Shown piece after piece: positions 24,178-33,669 of a DNA stretch of 64,000 nucleotides; positions within the stretch are counted from its first letter, which is position 1; the number at the start of each line of letters is the position of its first letter. The translations under genes and the position numbers were made by a program. Below the pieces are notes generated by a model, which saw nothing but the letters and a program-made list of their open reading frames with translations, was not told the origin of the DNA and ran no database searches. The stretch covers positions 3,658,001 to 3,722,000 of the forward strand of contig NZ_CP019646.1 in assembly GCF_001999965.1 (NCBI RefSeq). The letters run 5' to 3'. The DNA comes from Limihaloglobus sulfuriphilus (GTDB lineage: Bacteria; Planctomycetota; Phycisphaerae; Sedimentisphaerales; Sedimentisphaeraceae).

Positions 24178-25575
24178 TCACTGCTTTTTGAATAACTGCC
24201 AGTCGGCGTTGTATGTCCTTGCTGTTTTCATGATCTCTGACATTTTTGCGACAATATCCGGATGATTATCTGCTATGTTATTCTCTTCGCCAAGGTCTGC
24301 TTCGAGGTCGTAGAGCTCTATAGGGGAATCAGGATTCTTATTTACGTCAAGCCGGATTGCTTTCCATCTTCCCATACACACAGCCTGTTTTCCGCCGCGT
24401 TCATGGAATTCCCAGTACAGGTATTTATGCCGGGGCTGCTGTTTGCTGCCGAGCAGGGTGGGCAGGAATGATATGCCGTCAGTGTCCCCGGGTGTGTCGA
24501 TATCAGCAATCTGGCAGAGGGTCGGCATGACATCCCAGAATGCTGAGATATGGTCTGTCAGTGAGCCGGGTTTTATTGTCCCGGGAAGGCGTGCGATCAT
24601 TGGCACGCGGATACCGCCTTCGTAGAGGTCGCGTTTGTATCCCCTGAGCGGTCCGTTGCTGTCAAAGAAAACAGGGTCGTGTCCTCCTGACTGGTGCGGG
24701 CCGTTGTCACTGGTAAAAATTATGAGCGTGTTATGATCAATGTCAAGCTCTTTGAGCAATGCGAGTATTTCACCTGCACCATTGTCGAGGTGCTCTACCA
24801 TTGCCGCGAAAGCCGCTACCGGGTTTTGCACCTCAGGGCCGCGGTATCTGCCAATTTTATCCTCGAATTGCGGAAACTTTTTTCGGTATTTGTCATGCAG
24901 GCCTTTGGGAGCGTGCATTGCGGCATGGGGTATTGTTACCGGTATATAACAGAAAAAAGGAGTACTGCTGCCGGATCGAATGAAATTCTTTGCAGCCTCC
25001 ATTATAAGATCGTGCGAGTATGTTTTGCCGTCAAGCTCTATCTTGTCACGGTTGTGCCAGAGGTGATCCGGGTAGAAAGTATGGGATTGCCTCTGGCAGT
25101 TATAGCCGTAAAATTCATCGAAATGTTCAGCAGGGTCGCTTGCCGAACCCGGGGCGCCAAGCCCCCATTTGCCGAACATGCCGGTTCTGTAACCGGCAGT
25201 CTTGAGAAGCCTGGGAATTGTAACCGTATCTGCCGGCATAGGGGACTGCCCCTCGGGCTCGATCTCCTTGTTTCCCCGGACAACCGTGTGCCCTGTGTGC
25301 AGGCCGGTCATGAGGCTGCACCGTGACGGTGCGCATACTGTGCTGCCCGAGTAGTGCCGGGTGAACTTCATCCCTTCTGCAGCAAGGCGGTCAATATTCG
25401 GTGTTTCAAACTTGCTTTGCCCGTAACAGCTCAGATCGCCCCAGCCCAGGTCATCGGCAAGGATATAGATGATATTAGGTCTTTTGGCTGCCTTCTTCAT
25501 CGGAGATACGCATGAGTTAAGTAATAAAGCGGTTGAAGCGATTCCGATACTTTTGAGGAAATTACGTCTGTTCAT
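24178..25575 (-). CDS. FGly sulfatase (arylsulfatase family S1), Tat/lipoprotein exported
   Basis: 465 residues from the ATG at 25575; the upstream frame extends 20 residues but overlaps the preceding gene, and AGGACC lies about 8 nt before this ATG. The N-terminus MNRRNFLKSIGIASTALLLN followed by SC is a twin-arginine signal with a lipobox Cys22. PNIIYILADDLGWGDLSCYG carries the metal-binding Asp pair. CAPSRCSLMTGLHTGH (C81) is the CxPSR FGly-forming motif. FTSDNGPHQSGGHDPVFF and RVPMIARLPG complete the fold. It should remove sulfate esters from a glycan. It needs a formylglycine-generating or anSME enzyme, not seen here. Transcribed after the GH97-GH31 gene, 10 bp downstream, so both fall under operator C. 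Confidence 0.92.
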   Translation of the reverse strand: MNRRNFLKSIGIASTALLLNSCVSPMKKAAKRPNIIYILADDLGWGDLSCYGQSKFETPNIDRLAAEGMKFTRHYSGSTVCAPSRCSLMTGLHTGHTVVRGNKEIEPEGQSPMPADTVTIPRLLKTAGYRTGMFGKWGLGAPGSASDPAEHFDEFYGYNCQRQSHTFYPDHLWHNRDKIELDGKTYSHDLIMEAAKNFIRSGSSTPFFCYIPVTIPHAAMHAPKGLHDKYRKKFPQFEDKIGRYRGPEVQNPVAAFAAMVEHLDNGAGEILALLKELDIDHNTLIIFTSDNGPHQSGGHDPVFFDSNGPLRGYKRDLYEGGIRVPMIARLPGTIKPGSLTDHISAFWDVMPTLCQIADIDTPGDTDGISFLPTLLGSKQQPRHKYLYWEFHERGGKQAVCMGRWKAIRLDVNKNPDSPIELYDLEADLGEENNIADNHPDIVAKMSEIMKTARTYNADWQLFKKQ

Positions 25576-25585
25576 GGTATAGGTC

Positions 25586-28500
25586 CTACTTGAGTTTATA
25601 GTTATGTCCGGGCTGAATGTCAAATGAAATCGCACCTGTTAGAGCATCCACTTCAAATGGGATGATGCTGCCCGCTGCTGAATCAATAACAGTTATCTTA
25701 TTATCCAGGGCTTTTAACTCAATAATGCTTTGAGAAACGCCGTCAGGGTAATTAAATGTAAACTCTGTCTGCTCCCTTGCTATTGGATATATCTTCACCT
25801 TTAACGGAGATTCGTCTGATTCTCTAAGAATTACTATCCCTCTGCCGCCAACGAAACAGGGGGTTTTCTCGAGGGGCATTTTGAAGTCACTCAGCGTAAC
25901 AGGGCCGACAAATTTTTCTCCGCTGTCATAATCGAACCAGACCCCTTCGGGTAAATAGAGATCAAGCTTACATGATTTATAATTCTTAACCAGAGGGGCA
26001 GCCAAGACAGATTCACCAACCATCCATTGATAATGTTCCAGCTTCGAGGTCTCTTTGTCTTCAGGGTATGCAATGCTCAGGGGCGTTAATGTGTATGGAT
26101 AACCCGTGTCATAGGATTTTATGGCAGCATCATACATGTATGGGGCAAGGGCATAATGGAAGTTCACCATCTTCTTAAACGTATTCTTTTGCTCAGCAGT
26201 CCACGTATCCGGCGGGATTTTCCCCATTGCCAACCCCGCGGTAACTGACATCAGCCAACCATGCCGGATAGAACTCTCGGCATTATCAATATTGCCGAAA
26301 CCAATTGTGTCTGAATAAACATTAGGTGCTCCGCACGCGGCATATTGCATGTAGTTTAGAGGGCAGCGCCGCTGCATAGACTTTGCTCCATAGGTGTCGT
26401 TGATACGGAGTAATGTTCCCGGTGAGCTGTAACTTCCACAACGTGCCATAACCAGTCCGCCTTGTTCGGCAATCAAAGCACTCGGCCCGTTGAAAATATC
26501 AAAATATGTGCCCATATTCATCATGGTGTCTTCTTTTATGCCGTCAACACGCCATTTGTCGTATTGTTCAATAAACCATTCTGCAGCATCAGGTTTTCGT
26601 CCATCTATCATGTAGCAGTCTGTTTGAGGGTAATTACGTGATGCTATCTTTATCACTTCCCCCTCAGGAGACTTTAGGAAATAATCATTGTCCAGGGCGT
26701 ACTGCGACAAGGGATTGCCTTTGAATTCACGAGGTTTCTCTCTTCCGTCCGGCTTAACGTTTGAAGGATACGGCCCGCCGGGGGGCAGCATATTGCTTCT
26801 AAAGCCGATCAGCCATTTCAAATTGTTTTCCTTTAACCAAACTCTGAAATATTCATGGTTCTGAAATTGTTTTCCAAATTTCCCAAAGCTGGTAGTGGTT
26901 CCTCCCTCTTCCCAGAATCCAGAGCCGGTTACCAGCCAGCGAATTGGATAACCCTCTTTCAGTAATTCCTCTACCGCATCTTCAACGGCATCGATGCTCG
27001 TATTGTATTTCAAGGCATCCCAGGTCTCCCAGCCTAATTCAAATAACCTGAATTTAGGTTTAATATTTGCGTAACCATATTGCTTACGCAGAGAGAGATA
27101 GTTTTTGTATATCGTGTGCATATCACCCAAAAAATAGTAGAAGGAAACAGCCCCCTGTGTCTTTATTGCCATACTGTACTGGTCTTTTGACAATGTAACA
27201 TATTTCTCTCCCTCGTCGAAAAAGACTCCGGCAAGGTTGTTTTCAGGGAAAACGGCAAAAGTGCTGATCCATCTGTTACTTCCGCCGTTATTGAGAAAAC
27301 TGTATGTCTTGGCCTGATCTTCAACGAGATTAAACGATGAAGGGCCGTAACCGCCGGCATCTCCCAATCCGTGAGCCACGGGCATTCCGCCTGTAGAGAT
27401 CGAAACATCATTTATGCCGGTGTTTTCCGGAATAACCTTAAAGCACACCACTCCATCATTGATTGTTACATATACCTCGGCCTTTTGACCGTCCTTAGTG
27501 CAGACATCGAATCCTCCGGCTGATGAATCTTTTTTGTTTACTTCTATAACCGGCTGCCTGTTAATCTGCAGACCATTTACAGAATGAGGCGGTGCGGTTA
27601 TATTTTCTTGCCCGTCTGTAAAGCAGAATTTAAAACCGTCCGAGTTGATCTTAACATGGCAGTTACCATTTCTTACAGTATGAACGGCCTGATCGTCAGG
27701 GATAAACTCGGCGACGTAACCGTCATTTGGATCAAGCGGAATATCAATCGTACTATTAGATGTAATGTCGGAAAACTCCTGACGCTTAAAAACCTGACGT
27801 ATGAAGACTCCTGCCTGAATTAAAGGTTTCCCGCTGGATATAACAATAGCTTTATACTTAACACCGTCTTCAAGGAAGGACAGGGAGATATCTTTAAGCT
27901 CCTGTTTTTGTTCTTTACCGTTAATCGCTGCTAAGAACCACTTAGTGTTTCTTTTTCTGGCAAACATAGCCAGCACGCCTATCTTACTTTGGTCCAGGAC
28001 GATAGTCTCATCCCAGACTGCCGGAATATCCATTAATACGTCAAGAGCTCTTTTGGCATTATTGTCGTGTAAAAGGATGTCGGGATTCTCAGAGATGACC
28101 TGCATAGGTGATGTGAAAAGTATTGCGGTTGCAAGCTGATGTGCCCAGGTCGTAGGGCCGGCAAGGTGATAGCCCAGCGGGGTGTAATCGGCGTGCCCCA
28201 CGGCAAAACGGGTAAACGGCAGGGCGGCGTTATGAGATGCTGTGACGGGGCCTTCCCCCATTCTGTTCAGCTCAAGCCCTCGGATTCCTTCCCGTGTTAT
28301 CTCGTTAGGATATGTTCTGGATTCGCCCGTTGACTTGTGGCATCCGTGGAAGTTTACCATAAGTTTTCTTTGTGCCGCAATTGTCAATGCGGCTATTTCA
28401 AAATCGATAGTCTTTTTTGATTCTGAATTCATAAAATCAATCTTTACGCCCGCGGCCCCCGCCTTTTTAAGGTTATCCATAAAATCCCGCATGTCTTTCC

Positions 28501-29599
28501 AGTTATCTTCGGGGTTATCGAGCATGTTTGAATTAGCCCAGAAAAAAACTCCCACCGATTTTTCGCGGGCGTAAGCACATATTTTTTCAGCATTTTCCCA
28601 GTTGTTTTCCCAGGATATCCACCCATCGTCAACAATTGTATATTCAAATCCAAGCTCAGCGGCATAATCAACGAAATCCATTTCTTCTTCGGGGGTGCCT
28701 GTTCCAAGGGTGATCCAGCGCCAGACGCTTCTGCCGGGCTTGATATAACTCGTGTCGCTGAAAAGTTTTGGGTCGGGATCCGGGTTGAGATTGCTGATGA
28801 GATCGCTATTTACAAGTCCGTTGAGCTCTTTTACAATCACAGCCGCTCTCCAGGGGCTGGTAATAGTTCCATCAACTCTAAAGCCCGCAGAACCTTCGGT
28901 AAAGTTGGCCTGAACAATCCTCCCGGGCAGCGACTTTAACCTCATGCCGCTATAATTATAAAGAGCGGCCTCTGAAATGAGCATATAACCTTTATTGTCC
29001 GGTAGTTCCACGACCAGCGGCGGTCCCTGTATTGGGCCCTTGGGTGAGACCTTGTGGAGGTTTTCAGCATTTGTCTTTAGCCAGTAACCTGCATAACTTT
29101 TGAGTTTATAAAAATTTGGCCTTTCGAAATACCATACCTTGCTATCCGGGGTAATCTTCCAGCTCGAGGTTTCACCCTTTACTGTTCTGCTGCCATTTCC
29201 ATTGATAATATACCGGTATGCAAAGCCGTCGTTAAAGGCCCTTGCCTGCAGCTTATAAGTTGTAAGTCCTTTTTTTAACGTTATTTCTTGCTGATTGTGG
29301 TGGTCCCGGGCGAATGAATGCACACCTCGGGTGCTATATGTATTGTCAGATGTACTGCTTTTAACTGAATCGACAGCAAACCCGCTTCCATAATCGATAT
29401 CGTCAACTGTTATTCCCAAATCGGATTTTTCTATTACAGTCTGGCCTTCAAATTGTACCTGGCAGCTTAATCGGCCCGATTGGTCAACAAATACCTCTGC
29501 TTTAATGCTGCCATCAGGGCTTGATATATAGACACTCTGCTCAGCTGCGGCAAACTTAAAACAAACCAGTGAGACCAGAATACAGATTTTTTTTATCAT
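25586..29599 (-). CDS. GH97-GH31 fusion glycosidase
   Basis: 1337 residues with a signal peptide (1-19, ending FKFAAA). Residues about 20-655 are GH97-like: YISSPDGSIKAEVFVDQSG, DDGWISWENNW (326 on), AGAAGVKIDFMN with Asp388 where retaining GH97 alpha-galactosidases have the nucleophile, HGCHKSTGESRTYPNEITRE and GPTTWAHQLATAILFTSPMQ. Residues about 700-1337 are GH31-like: LGWETWDALKYNTSIDAVED, RVDGIKEDTMMN at the nucleophile position and WMVGESVLAAPLV, with the GH31 end LYLPEGVWFDYDSGEKF and PCFVGGRGIVI. Both families act on alpha-glucosides or alpha-galactosides, so the protein may strip two linkages in sequence. First gene of the minus-strand pair with the sulfatase. Confidence 0.85.
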   Translation of the reverse strand: MIKKICILVSLVCFKFAAAEQSVYISSPDGSIKAEVFVDQSGRLSCQVQFEGQTVIEKSDLGITVDDIDYGSGFAVDSVKSSTSDNTYSTRGVHSFARDHHNQQEITLKKGLTTYKLQARAFNDGFAYRYIINGNGSRTVKGETSSWKITPDSKVWYFERPNFYKLKSYAGYWLKTNAENLHKVSPKGPIQGPPLVVELPDNKGYMLISEAALYNYSGMRLKSLPGRIVQANFTEGSAGFRVDGTITSPWRAAVIVKELNGLVNSDLISNLNPDPDPKLFSDTSYIKPGRSVWRWITLGTGTPEEEMDFVDYAAELGFEYTIVDDGWISWENNWENAEKICAYAREKSVGVFFWANSNMLDNPEDNWKDMRDFMDNLKKAGAAGVKIDFMNSESKKTIDFEIAALTIAAQRKLMVNFHGCHKSTGESRTYPNEITREGIRGLELNRMGEGPVTASHNAALPFTRFAVGHADYTPLGYHLAGPTTWAHQLATAILFTSPMQVISENPDILLHDNNAKRALDVLMDIPAVWDETIVLDQSKIGVLAMFARKRNTKWFLAAINGKEQKQELKDISLSFLEDGVKYKAIVISSGKPLIQAGVFIRQVFKRQEFSDITSNSTIDIPLDPNDGYVAEFIPDDQAVHTVRNGNCHVKINSDGFKFCFTDGQENITAPPHSVNGLQINRQPVIEVNKKDSSAGGFDVCTKDGQKAEVYVTINDGVVCFKVIPENTGINDVSISTGGMPVAHGLGDAGGYGPSSFNLVEDQAKTYSFLNNGGSNRWISTFAVFPENNLAGVFFDEGEKYVTLSKDQYSMAIKTQGAVSFYYFLGDMHTIYKNYLSLRKQYGYANIKPKFRLFELGWETWDALKYNTSIDAVEDAVEELLKEGYPIRWLVTGSGFWEEGGTTTSFGKFGKQFQNHEYFRVWLKENNLKWLIGFRSNMLPPGGPYPSNVKPDGREKPREFKGNPLSQYALDNDYFLKSPEGEVIKIASRNYPQTDCYMIDGRKPDAAEWFIEQYDKWRVDGIKEDTMMNMGTYFDIFNGPSALIAEQGGLVMARCGSYSSPGTLLRINDTYGAKSMQRRCPLNYMQYAACGAPNVYSDTIGFGNIDNAESSIRHGWLMSVTAGLAMGKIPPDTWTAEQKNTFKKMVNFHYALAPYMYDAAIKSYDTGYPYTLTPLSIAYPEDKETSKLEHYQWMVGESVLAAPLVKNYKSCKLDLYLPEGVWFDYDSGEKFVGPVTLSDFKMPLEKTPCFVGGRGIVILRESDESPLKVKIYPIAREQTEFTFNYPDGVSQSIIELKALDNKITVIDSAAGSIIPFEVDALTGAISFDIQPGHNYKLK

Positions 29600-29672
29600 C
29601 GTGGTAACCTTAGAATAAAGTAAGTAATTTTATGAGAAAAATCAAACTATCGCTGGAAAAACAATTTTGACA

Positions 29673-29733
29673 ATAATAGCATAATTTAAAATAACATAAA
29701 CGCCAATTAGCGTTAAAATGTAGCCTGTTTGCG
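29673..29733 (-). promoter_or_regulatory. Operator C and promoter of the GH97-GH31/sulfatase unit
   Basis: On the minus strand CGCAAACAGGC (29733-29723) and CGCTAATTGGC (29712-29702) start 21 bp apart with spacer TACATTTTAA. TATTAT begins 24 nt after the second copy (29678-29673). It is divergent from operator B, 223 bp away. Confidence 0.75.
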
Positions 29734-29955
29734 AAGCCTTGCAGTGTTTATGAAATCTGATTTTTAAAGATGTTCCGGGCTGACATATCTGGTAAGTATA
29801 TGTTCAATAGTCTTTTATGGTGTAGGAAACTGGTGCCCATGTCAGTTGCCGCGTCCTGTTTTGCCCATGCTGAAATCTTTAGGTTAAAGACGCTGTCTGG
29901 TATTAGAAAATGCTTATTTAGACCACAGCAATTTCTGTAGTTGACTTCAAACGTT

Positions 29956-30016
29956 CGTAAACTGGCGATATGTTAGCGTAATTTGGCGTTTGTTGGGTGG
30001 GGCTTTCTGTTAATAT
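29956..30016 (+). promoter_or_regulatory. Operator B and promoter of the symporter/oxidoreductase/regulator unit
   Basis: CGTAAACTGGC (29956-29966) and CGTAATTTGGC (29977-29987) start 21 bp apart with spacer GATATGTTAG. TAATAT begins 24 nt after the second copy (30011-30016). The first gene of the unit starts at 30058. The remainder of the 29600-30057 spacer holds nothing else I can name. Confidence 0.78.
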
Positions 30017-30057
30017 ATCGAATTATTATATTATGGCGATTTAATGGAGATTCTAAT

Positions 30058-31809
30058 ATGACAGGTATGGATTATACTGTTTTACTGGCCTATATCGTTG
30101 GCGTGTTTGCGATTGGCGGTTTTTTTGGCAGTAAGGTTAAGAGTTCTAAGGACATGTTCGCTGCGGGCGGGCAGTCGCCCTGGTGGGTTTCCGGGCTGAG
30201 CGGGTTTATGACCATGTTTTCTGCCGGCACCTTTGTCGTATGGGGCGGAATCGCTTATAAATATGGAATCGTAGCTATTTCAATTAACATGTGTTACGGT
30301 GTCGCCGGTTTACTGGTTGGCTTCTTTGTAGCGGGTAGATGGCGAACCATGGGGGTTAAAACGCCTGCCCAATACATTCAGCTCAGGTTTGGCAAAAAAG
30401 CGATCAATTTCTATACCTGGACTATGCTTGTTTACCGCATGGTGGGCGTGGCAGTAGCTTTGTATTCTCTGGCAGTACTTTTGACTGCACTTATGCCGCT
30501 GTCTGAGGGTAACTTTATGAGAGACAGCGATACAGGTAATTTATCGCTTAACTGGGCAATAGTGCTGTTTGGTGCGTTTATGGTATTCTATACCATGGCA
30601 GGCGGGTTGTGGTCAGTATTGATGGCTGATGTATTGCAATTTATCGTTCTCAACCTTGCGGTTATATTTGTCGTGCCGTTGTGTTTTATGGACATGGGTG
30701 GTGTATCCGGTTTTGTGGAGAGTGTTCCCAACTCATTCTTTTCACCTACCAACAATGAATTTACCTGGTTCTTCCTTGCAGGCTGGTGTGCGATACATTT
30801 CTTTATGGTTGGAGCAGAATGGGCGTTTGTGCAGAGATTTATTTGTGTGCCGACTCCCAGGGATTCGCAAAAGGCAGCATGGATGTTTGGCATACTATAT
30901 GTAATAAGCCCGTGGCTCTGGATGCTGCCGCCAATGCTGTATAAAGGCATGAATGCAGATGCTAACCCTGAAGAGGCATACATCCTTGCCTGTCAGACAG
31001 TGCTGCCCGAAGGTATGCTTGGAATGGTTCTTGCCGCCATGGTATCAGCTACCGCGAGTATGGTGAGTGCCCAGTTGAACGTTTTTGCCGGCGTGCTGAC
31101 CAGCGATTTCTACTGCCGGATATTCAAGCCCGACGCCGTCGAAAGACAGCTTGTAAATGTTGGGCGTATTATGACGATACTGCTTGGAGCCGCTCTTGTG
31201 ACAATTGCAATACTGATTCCGTATCTCGGCGGTGCTGAGAAGGTTATCTTGAGTATTACCAGTCTGATAGTCGGGCCTCTTCTTGCACCTTCAATATGGG
31301 GGCTTTTCAGTAAAAAGATCAATACCTCAGCGGTCTGGTTTACAGGTGGTATCTGTTTTACTCTTGGGGCCTTGTACAGATTTGGATTCTCTCAGAACGG
31401 CTGGTTTACCGGTATCGAAGGATTTGATTCAGTGATTCAATTCTGTCAGGCTAACAACAGGAATATCGAGGTTTTTCTCGGAGTGCTGCTGCCGGTTCTT
31501 ATTCTTACTTATTTTGAATTGACCGTTACCACAAAGAGCAGAGGTTATGAAAATGTTGCTGCGAAAATCAAGGAAGAGATTATTGTAAAGGTACCTGTAG
31601 TCAGTGAGCTGCCGGCGTTAGTGGTGGCCTGCTGTGTTGGCTTTTTTGGTTTAATCATGACTATCCTGGCTATTGTAAACCCCGATCAGTGGAAGATTAT
31701 ATCGATTTTCGCTGGTGTTCTTTATTTGATAATGATTGTTTCCTGGCATTCATATTTCAGCAGAAAGAAAGCATTGGCAAAACTTGAACTGGCAGGCAGC
31801 GATATTTAG
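30058..31809 (+). CDS. SSS family sodium:solute symporter
   Basis: 583 residues from the ATG at 30058 (GGAG 8 nt upstream). A longer in-frame TTG start at 29983 is unlikely because it would translate the promoter and begin with an operator base. About 13-14 transmembrane helices. It opens MDYTVLLAYIVGVFAIGGFF followed by GSKVKSSKDMFAAGG, the SSS helix 1 region. FMTMFSAGTFVVWGG carries the family-typical serine-rich unwound helix, with FMVFYTMAGGLWSVLMADVLQ, the segment following the SSS signature, and WAFVQRFICVPTPRDSQKA later. It probably imports a sugar or sugar acid released by the enzymes of the locus, driven by Na+, which fits the Na+ pump at 11.4-14.9 kb. First of three co-transcribed genes under operator B. 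Confidence 0.88.
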   Translation: MTGMDYTVLLAYIVGVFAIGGFFGSKVKSSKDMFAAGGQSPWWVSGLSGFMTMFSAGTFVVWGGIAYKYGIVAISINMCYGVAGLLVGFFVAGRWRTMGVKTPAQYIQLRFGKKAINFYTWTMLVYRMVGVAVALYSLAVLLTALMPLSEGNFMRDSDTGNLSLNWAIVLFGAFMVFYTMAGGLWSVLMADVLQFIVLNLAVIFVVPLCFMDMGGVSGFVESVPNSFFSPTNNEFTWFFLAGWCAIHFFMVGAEWAFVQRFICVPTPRDSQKAAWMFGILYVISPWLWMLPPMLYKGMNADANPEEAYILACQTVLPEGMLGMVLAAMVSATASMVSAQLNVFAGVLTSDFYCRIFKPDAVERQLVNVGRIMTILLGAALVTIAILIPYLGGAEKVILSITSLIVGPLLAPSIWGLFSKKINTSAVWFTGGICFTLGALYRFGFSQNGWFTGIEGFDSVIQFCQANNRNIEVFLGVLLPVLILTYFELTVTTKSRGYENVAAKIKEEIIVKVPVVSELPALVVACCVGFFGLIMTILAIVNPDQWKIISIFAGVLYLIMIVSWHSYFSRKKALAKLELAGSDI

Positions 31810-31853
31810 GTATATAATTAAATATTAGACTTATTTCTAAAGAGACTTATACA

Positions 31854-33668
31854 GTGAGTGATTCATTTAAAACAATAGAACATAAGGTGGATTTTTGTGT
31901 AGTCGGCGGCGGTCTTTCGGGCATGTGTGCCGCGATTGCCGCGGCACGTAATGGCCTGAAAGTGGCCATAATGCAGGACCGGCCTGTTTTTGGCGGCAAT
32001 TGTTCCAGTGAAATAAGAATGTGGATATGCGGTGCCCGCGGCAGGGACAATAAGGAAACAGGGCTTGTTGAAGAATTTATGCTGGAGAATCTGTATCGAA
32101 ATCCCAATAAGAATTACTCTATCTGGGACAGCATTCTTTTTGAAAAGGTTCGCTATGAGCCCAACATTACGACTATGCTGCTCAACTGTTCATGTAACAA
32201 CGCGGAAATGGATGGCTCACGAATTGAATCGGTTAGAGGCTGGCAGGGCACAACGCAGTCATGGCATATTGTAAGGGCGAAAATTTTTGCTGATTGTTCC
32301 GGCGATTCGGTCCTGGCACCACTTACCGGTGCCCAATATCGCGTCGGTCGTGAGGCTAAGACTGAATTTAATGAAGATATAGGCCCCGAAGAGGCAGATA
32401 ATAATACTATGGGCAGCAGCTGCCTGATCCAGGCCCGCGAAATGCCGACAGAGCAGCCTTTTACTCCTCCGGCGTGGGCATATAAATACACTTCATGCGA
32501 TGACTTTAAGCACCGAACACATAACTTAAGCGAGACACAGAATTTCTGGTGGATAGAGATCGGCGGCCGGCTGGACACTATCGCAGATGCTGAAACTATA
32601 CGTGATGAGCTGCTCAAGATCGTTTACGGGGCATGGGATCACATAAAAAACCATTGTGAGAAAAAAGAACAGGCTAAGAACTGGGCGATTGACTGGGTCG
32701 GTATGCTGCCGGGTAAGCGTGAGAGCCGCCGGTATGTCGGCGATTACATAATGACACAGCATGACGTGGAGTCAGAAGGCCGGTTTGACGACCTTGTAGC
32801 GTTCGGCGGCTGGCCTATGGACGATCACCATCCGGGGGGCTTTAGCTATACCGGAGATCCAACATATTTCTATAATGCCCCTTCACCTTACGGCATTCCG
32901 TATAGATGCCTTTACAGCAAAAATATAGATAACCTGTACTTTGCCGGCAGGAATATCAGTGTTACGCACGCTGCATTGAGCTCGACACGTGTAATGGCTA
33001 CCTGTTCGCTGCTTGGCCAGGCGGTCGGAACGGCCTGTTCGATCGCTGTACATGAGAATATAACACCTCGCCAGGTATATGAGGACGGGTATATCAGTGA
33101 GCTCAAAGAGATGCTTATGGATAATGACTGTTATCTGCCGTGGAATCGCAGAGATATATCAGAGATGTCGGTGCGGGCAGAGCTGATTGCCTCAAACGGT
33201 AATCCAGAGCAGTTACGTAACGGTATCGAGCGGGATATTGACGGAGAGGAAAACGGCTGGAAAGCTGGAATAAATGACTGGATCGAGTATAATTGGAGTT
33301 CAGTTCAAAATATAAGTGAAATCCGCATTATTTTTGACAGTAATTTAAATCGAATGCTTAGAACGAAAAAATTGTCATCAGATCAGGTCAATGGTGAAGG
33401 GGATCCTGCCGCCGCATCTGCCCGTGATATGTGGTGCTGCTATCCCTTAGACCAAAAACCCAAGACTGTTCCAGAGTCTATGGTTAAGGCTTTTCGTATT
33501 GAAGCTAAGGATTCAAATGGAGATTGGGCTGTTGTTTATTCAGAAACAAACAATTATCAGAGGCTTGTAAAAATACCGTTGAATCTTGAAACCGAGGCAA
33601 TTCGTCTGATCCCAGAGGCCACCTGGGGCGCAGAGCAAGTCCATATCTTTGCCTGGGAGGTCAGATAG
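31854..33668 (+). CDS. FAD-dependent oxidoreductase with a C-terminal beta domain
   Basis: 604 residues, GTG start. DFCVVGGGLSGMCAAIAAAR (about 11-30) is the GxGxxG FAD-binding Rossmann motif, followed by PVFGGNCSSEIRMWICGARG. LPGKRESRRYVGDYIMTQHD and DNLYFAGRNISVTHAALSST, near the end of the oxidoreductase part (about 430), are typical of the FAD-dependent oxidoreductase group (PF12831-like) common in planctomycete sugar loci. The last ~130 residues (from about NGNPEQLRNGIERDIDGEEN) look like a beta-sandwich or discoidin-type domain (GWKAGINDWIEYNWSSVQN). There is no signal peptide, so it is probably cytoplasmic. A role in oxidising an imported sugar or glycoside is suggested by its position between the symporter and the regulator; the substrate is unknown. 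Confidence 0.82.
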   Translation: MSDSFKTIEHKVDFCVVGGGLSGMCAAIAAARNGLKVAIMQDRPVFGGNCSSEIRMWICGARGRDNKETGLVEEFMLENLYRNPNKNYSIWDSILFEKVRYEPNITTMLLNCSCNNAEMDGSRIESVRGWQGTTQSWHIVRAKIFADCSGDSVLAPLTGAQYRVGREAKTEFNEDIGPEEADNNTMGSSCLIQAREMPTEQPFTPPAWAYKYTSCDDFKHRTHNLSETQNFWWIEIGGRLDTIADAETIRDELLKIVYGAWDHIKNHCEKKEQAKNWAIDWVGMLPGKRESRRYVGDYIMTQHDVESEGRFDDLVAFGGWPMDDHHPGGFSYTGDPTYFYNAPSPYGIPYRCLYSKNIDNLYFAGRNISVTHAALSSTRVMATCSLLGQAVGTACSIAVHENITPRQVYEDGYISELKEMLMDNDCYLPWNRRDISEMSVRAELIASNGNPEQLRNGIERDIDGEENGWKAGINDWIEYNWSSVQNISEIRIIFDSNLNRMLRTKKLSSDQVNGEGDPAAASARDMWCCYPLDQKPKTVPESMVKAFRIEAKDSNGDWAVVYSETNNYQRLVKIPLNLETEAIRLIPEATWGAEQVHIFAWEVR

Positions 33669-33669
33669 G

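Noticed and set aside
29983-30057. Upstream TTG start for the symporter
   Set aside because: It would translate operator and -10 sequences; the ATG at 30058 has a good ribosome site and matches the family start.
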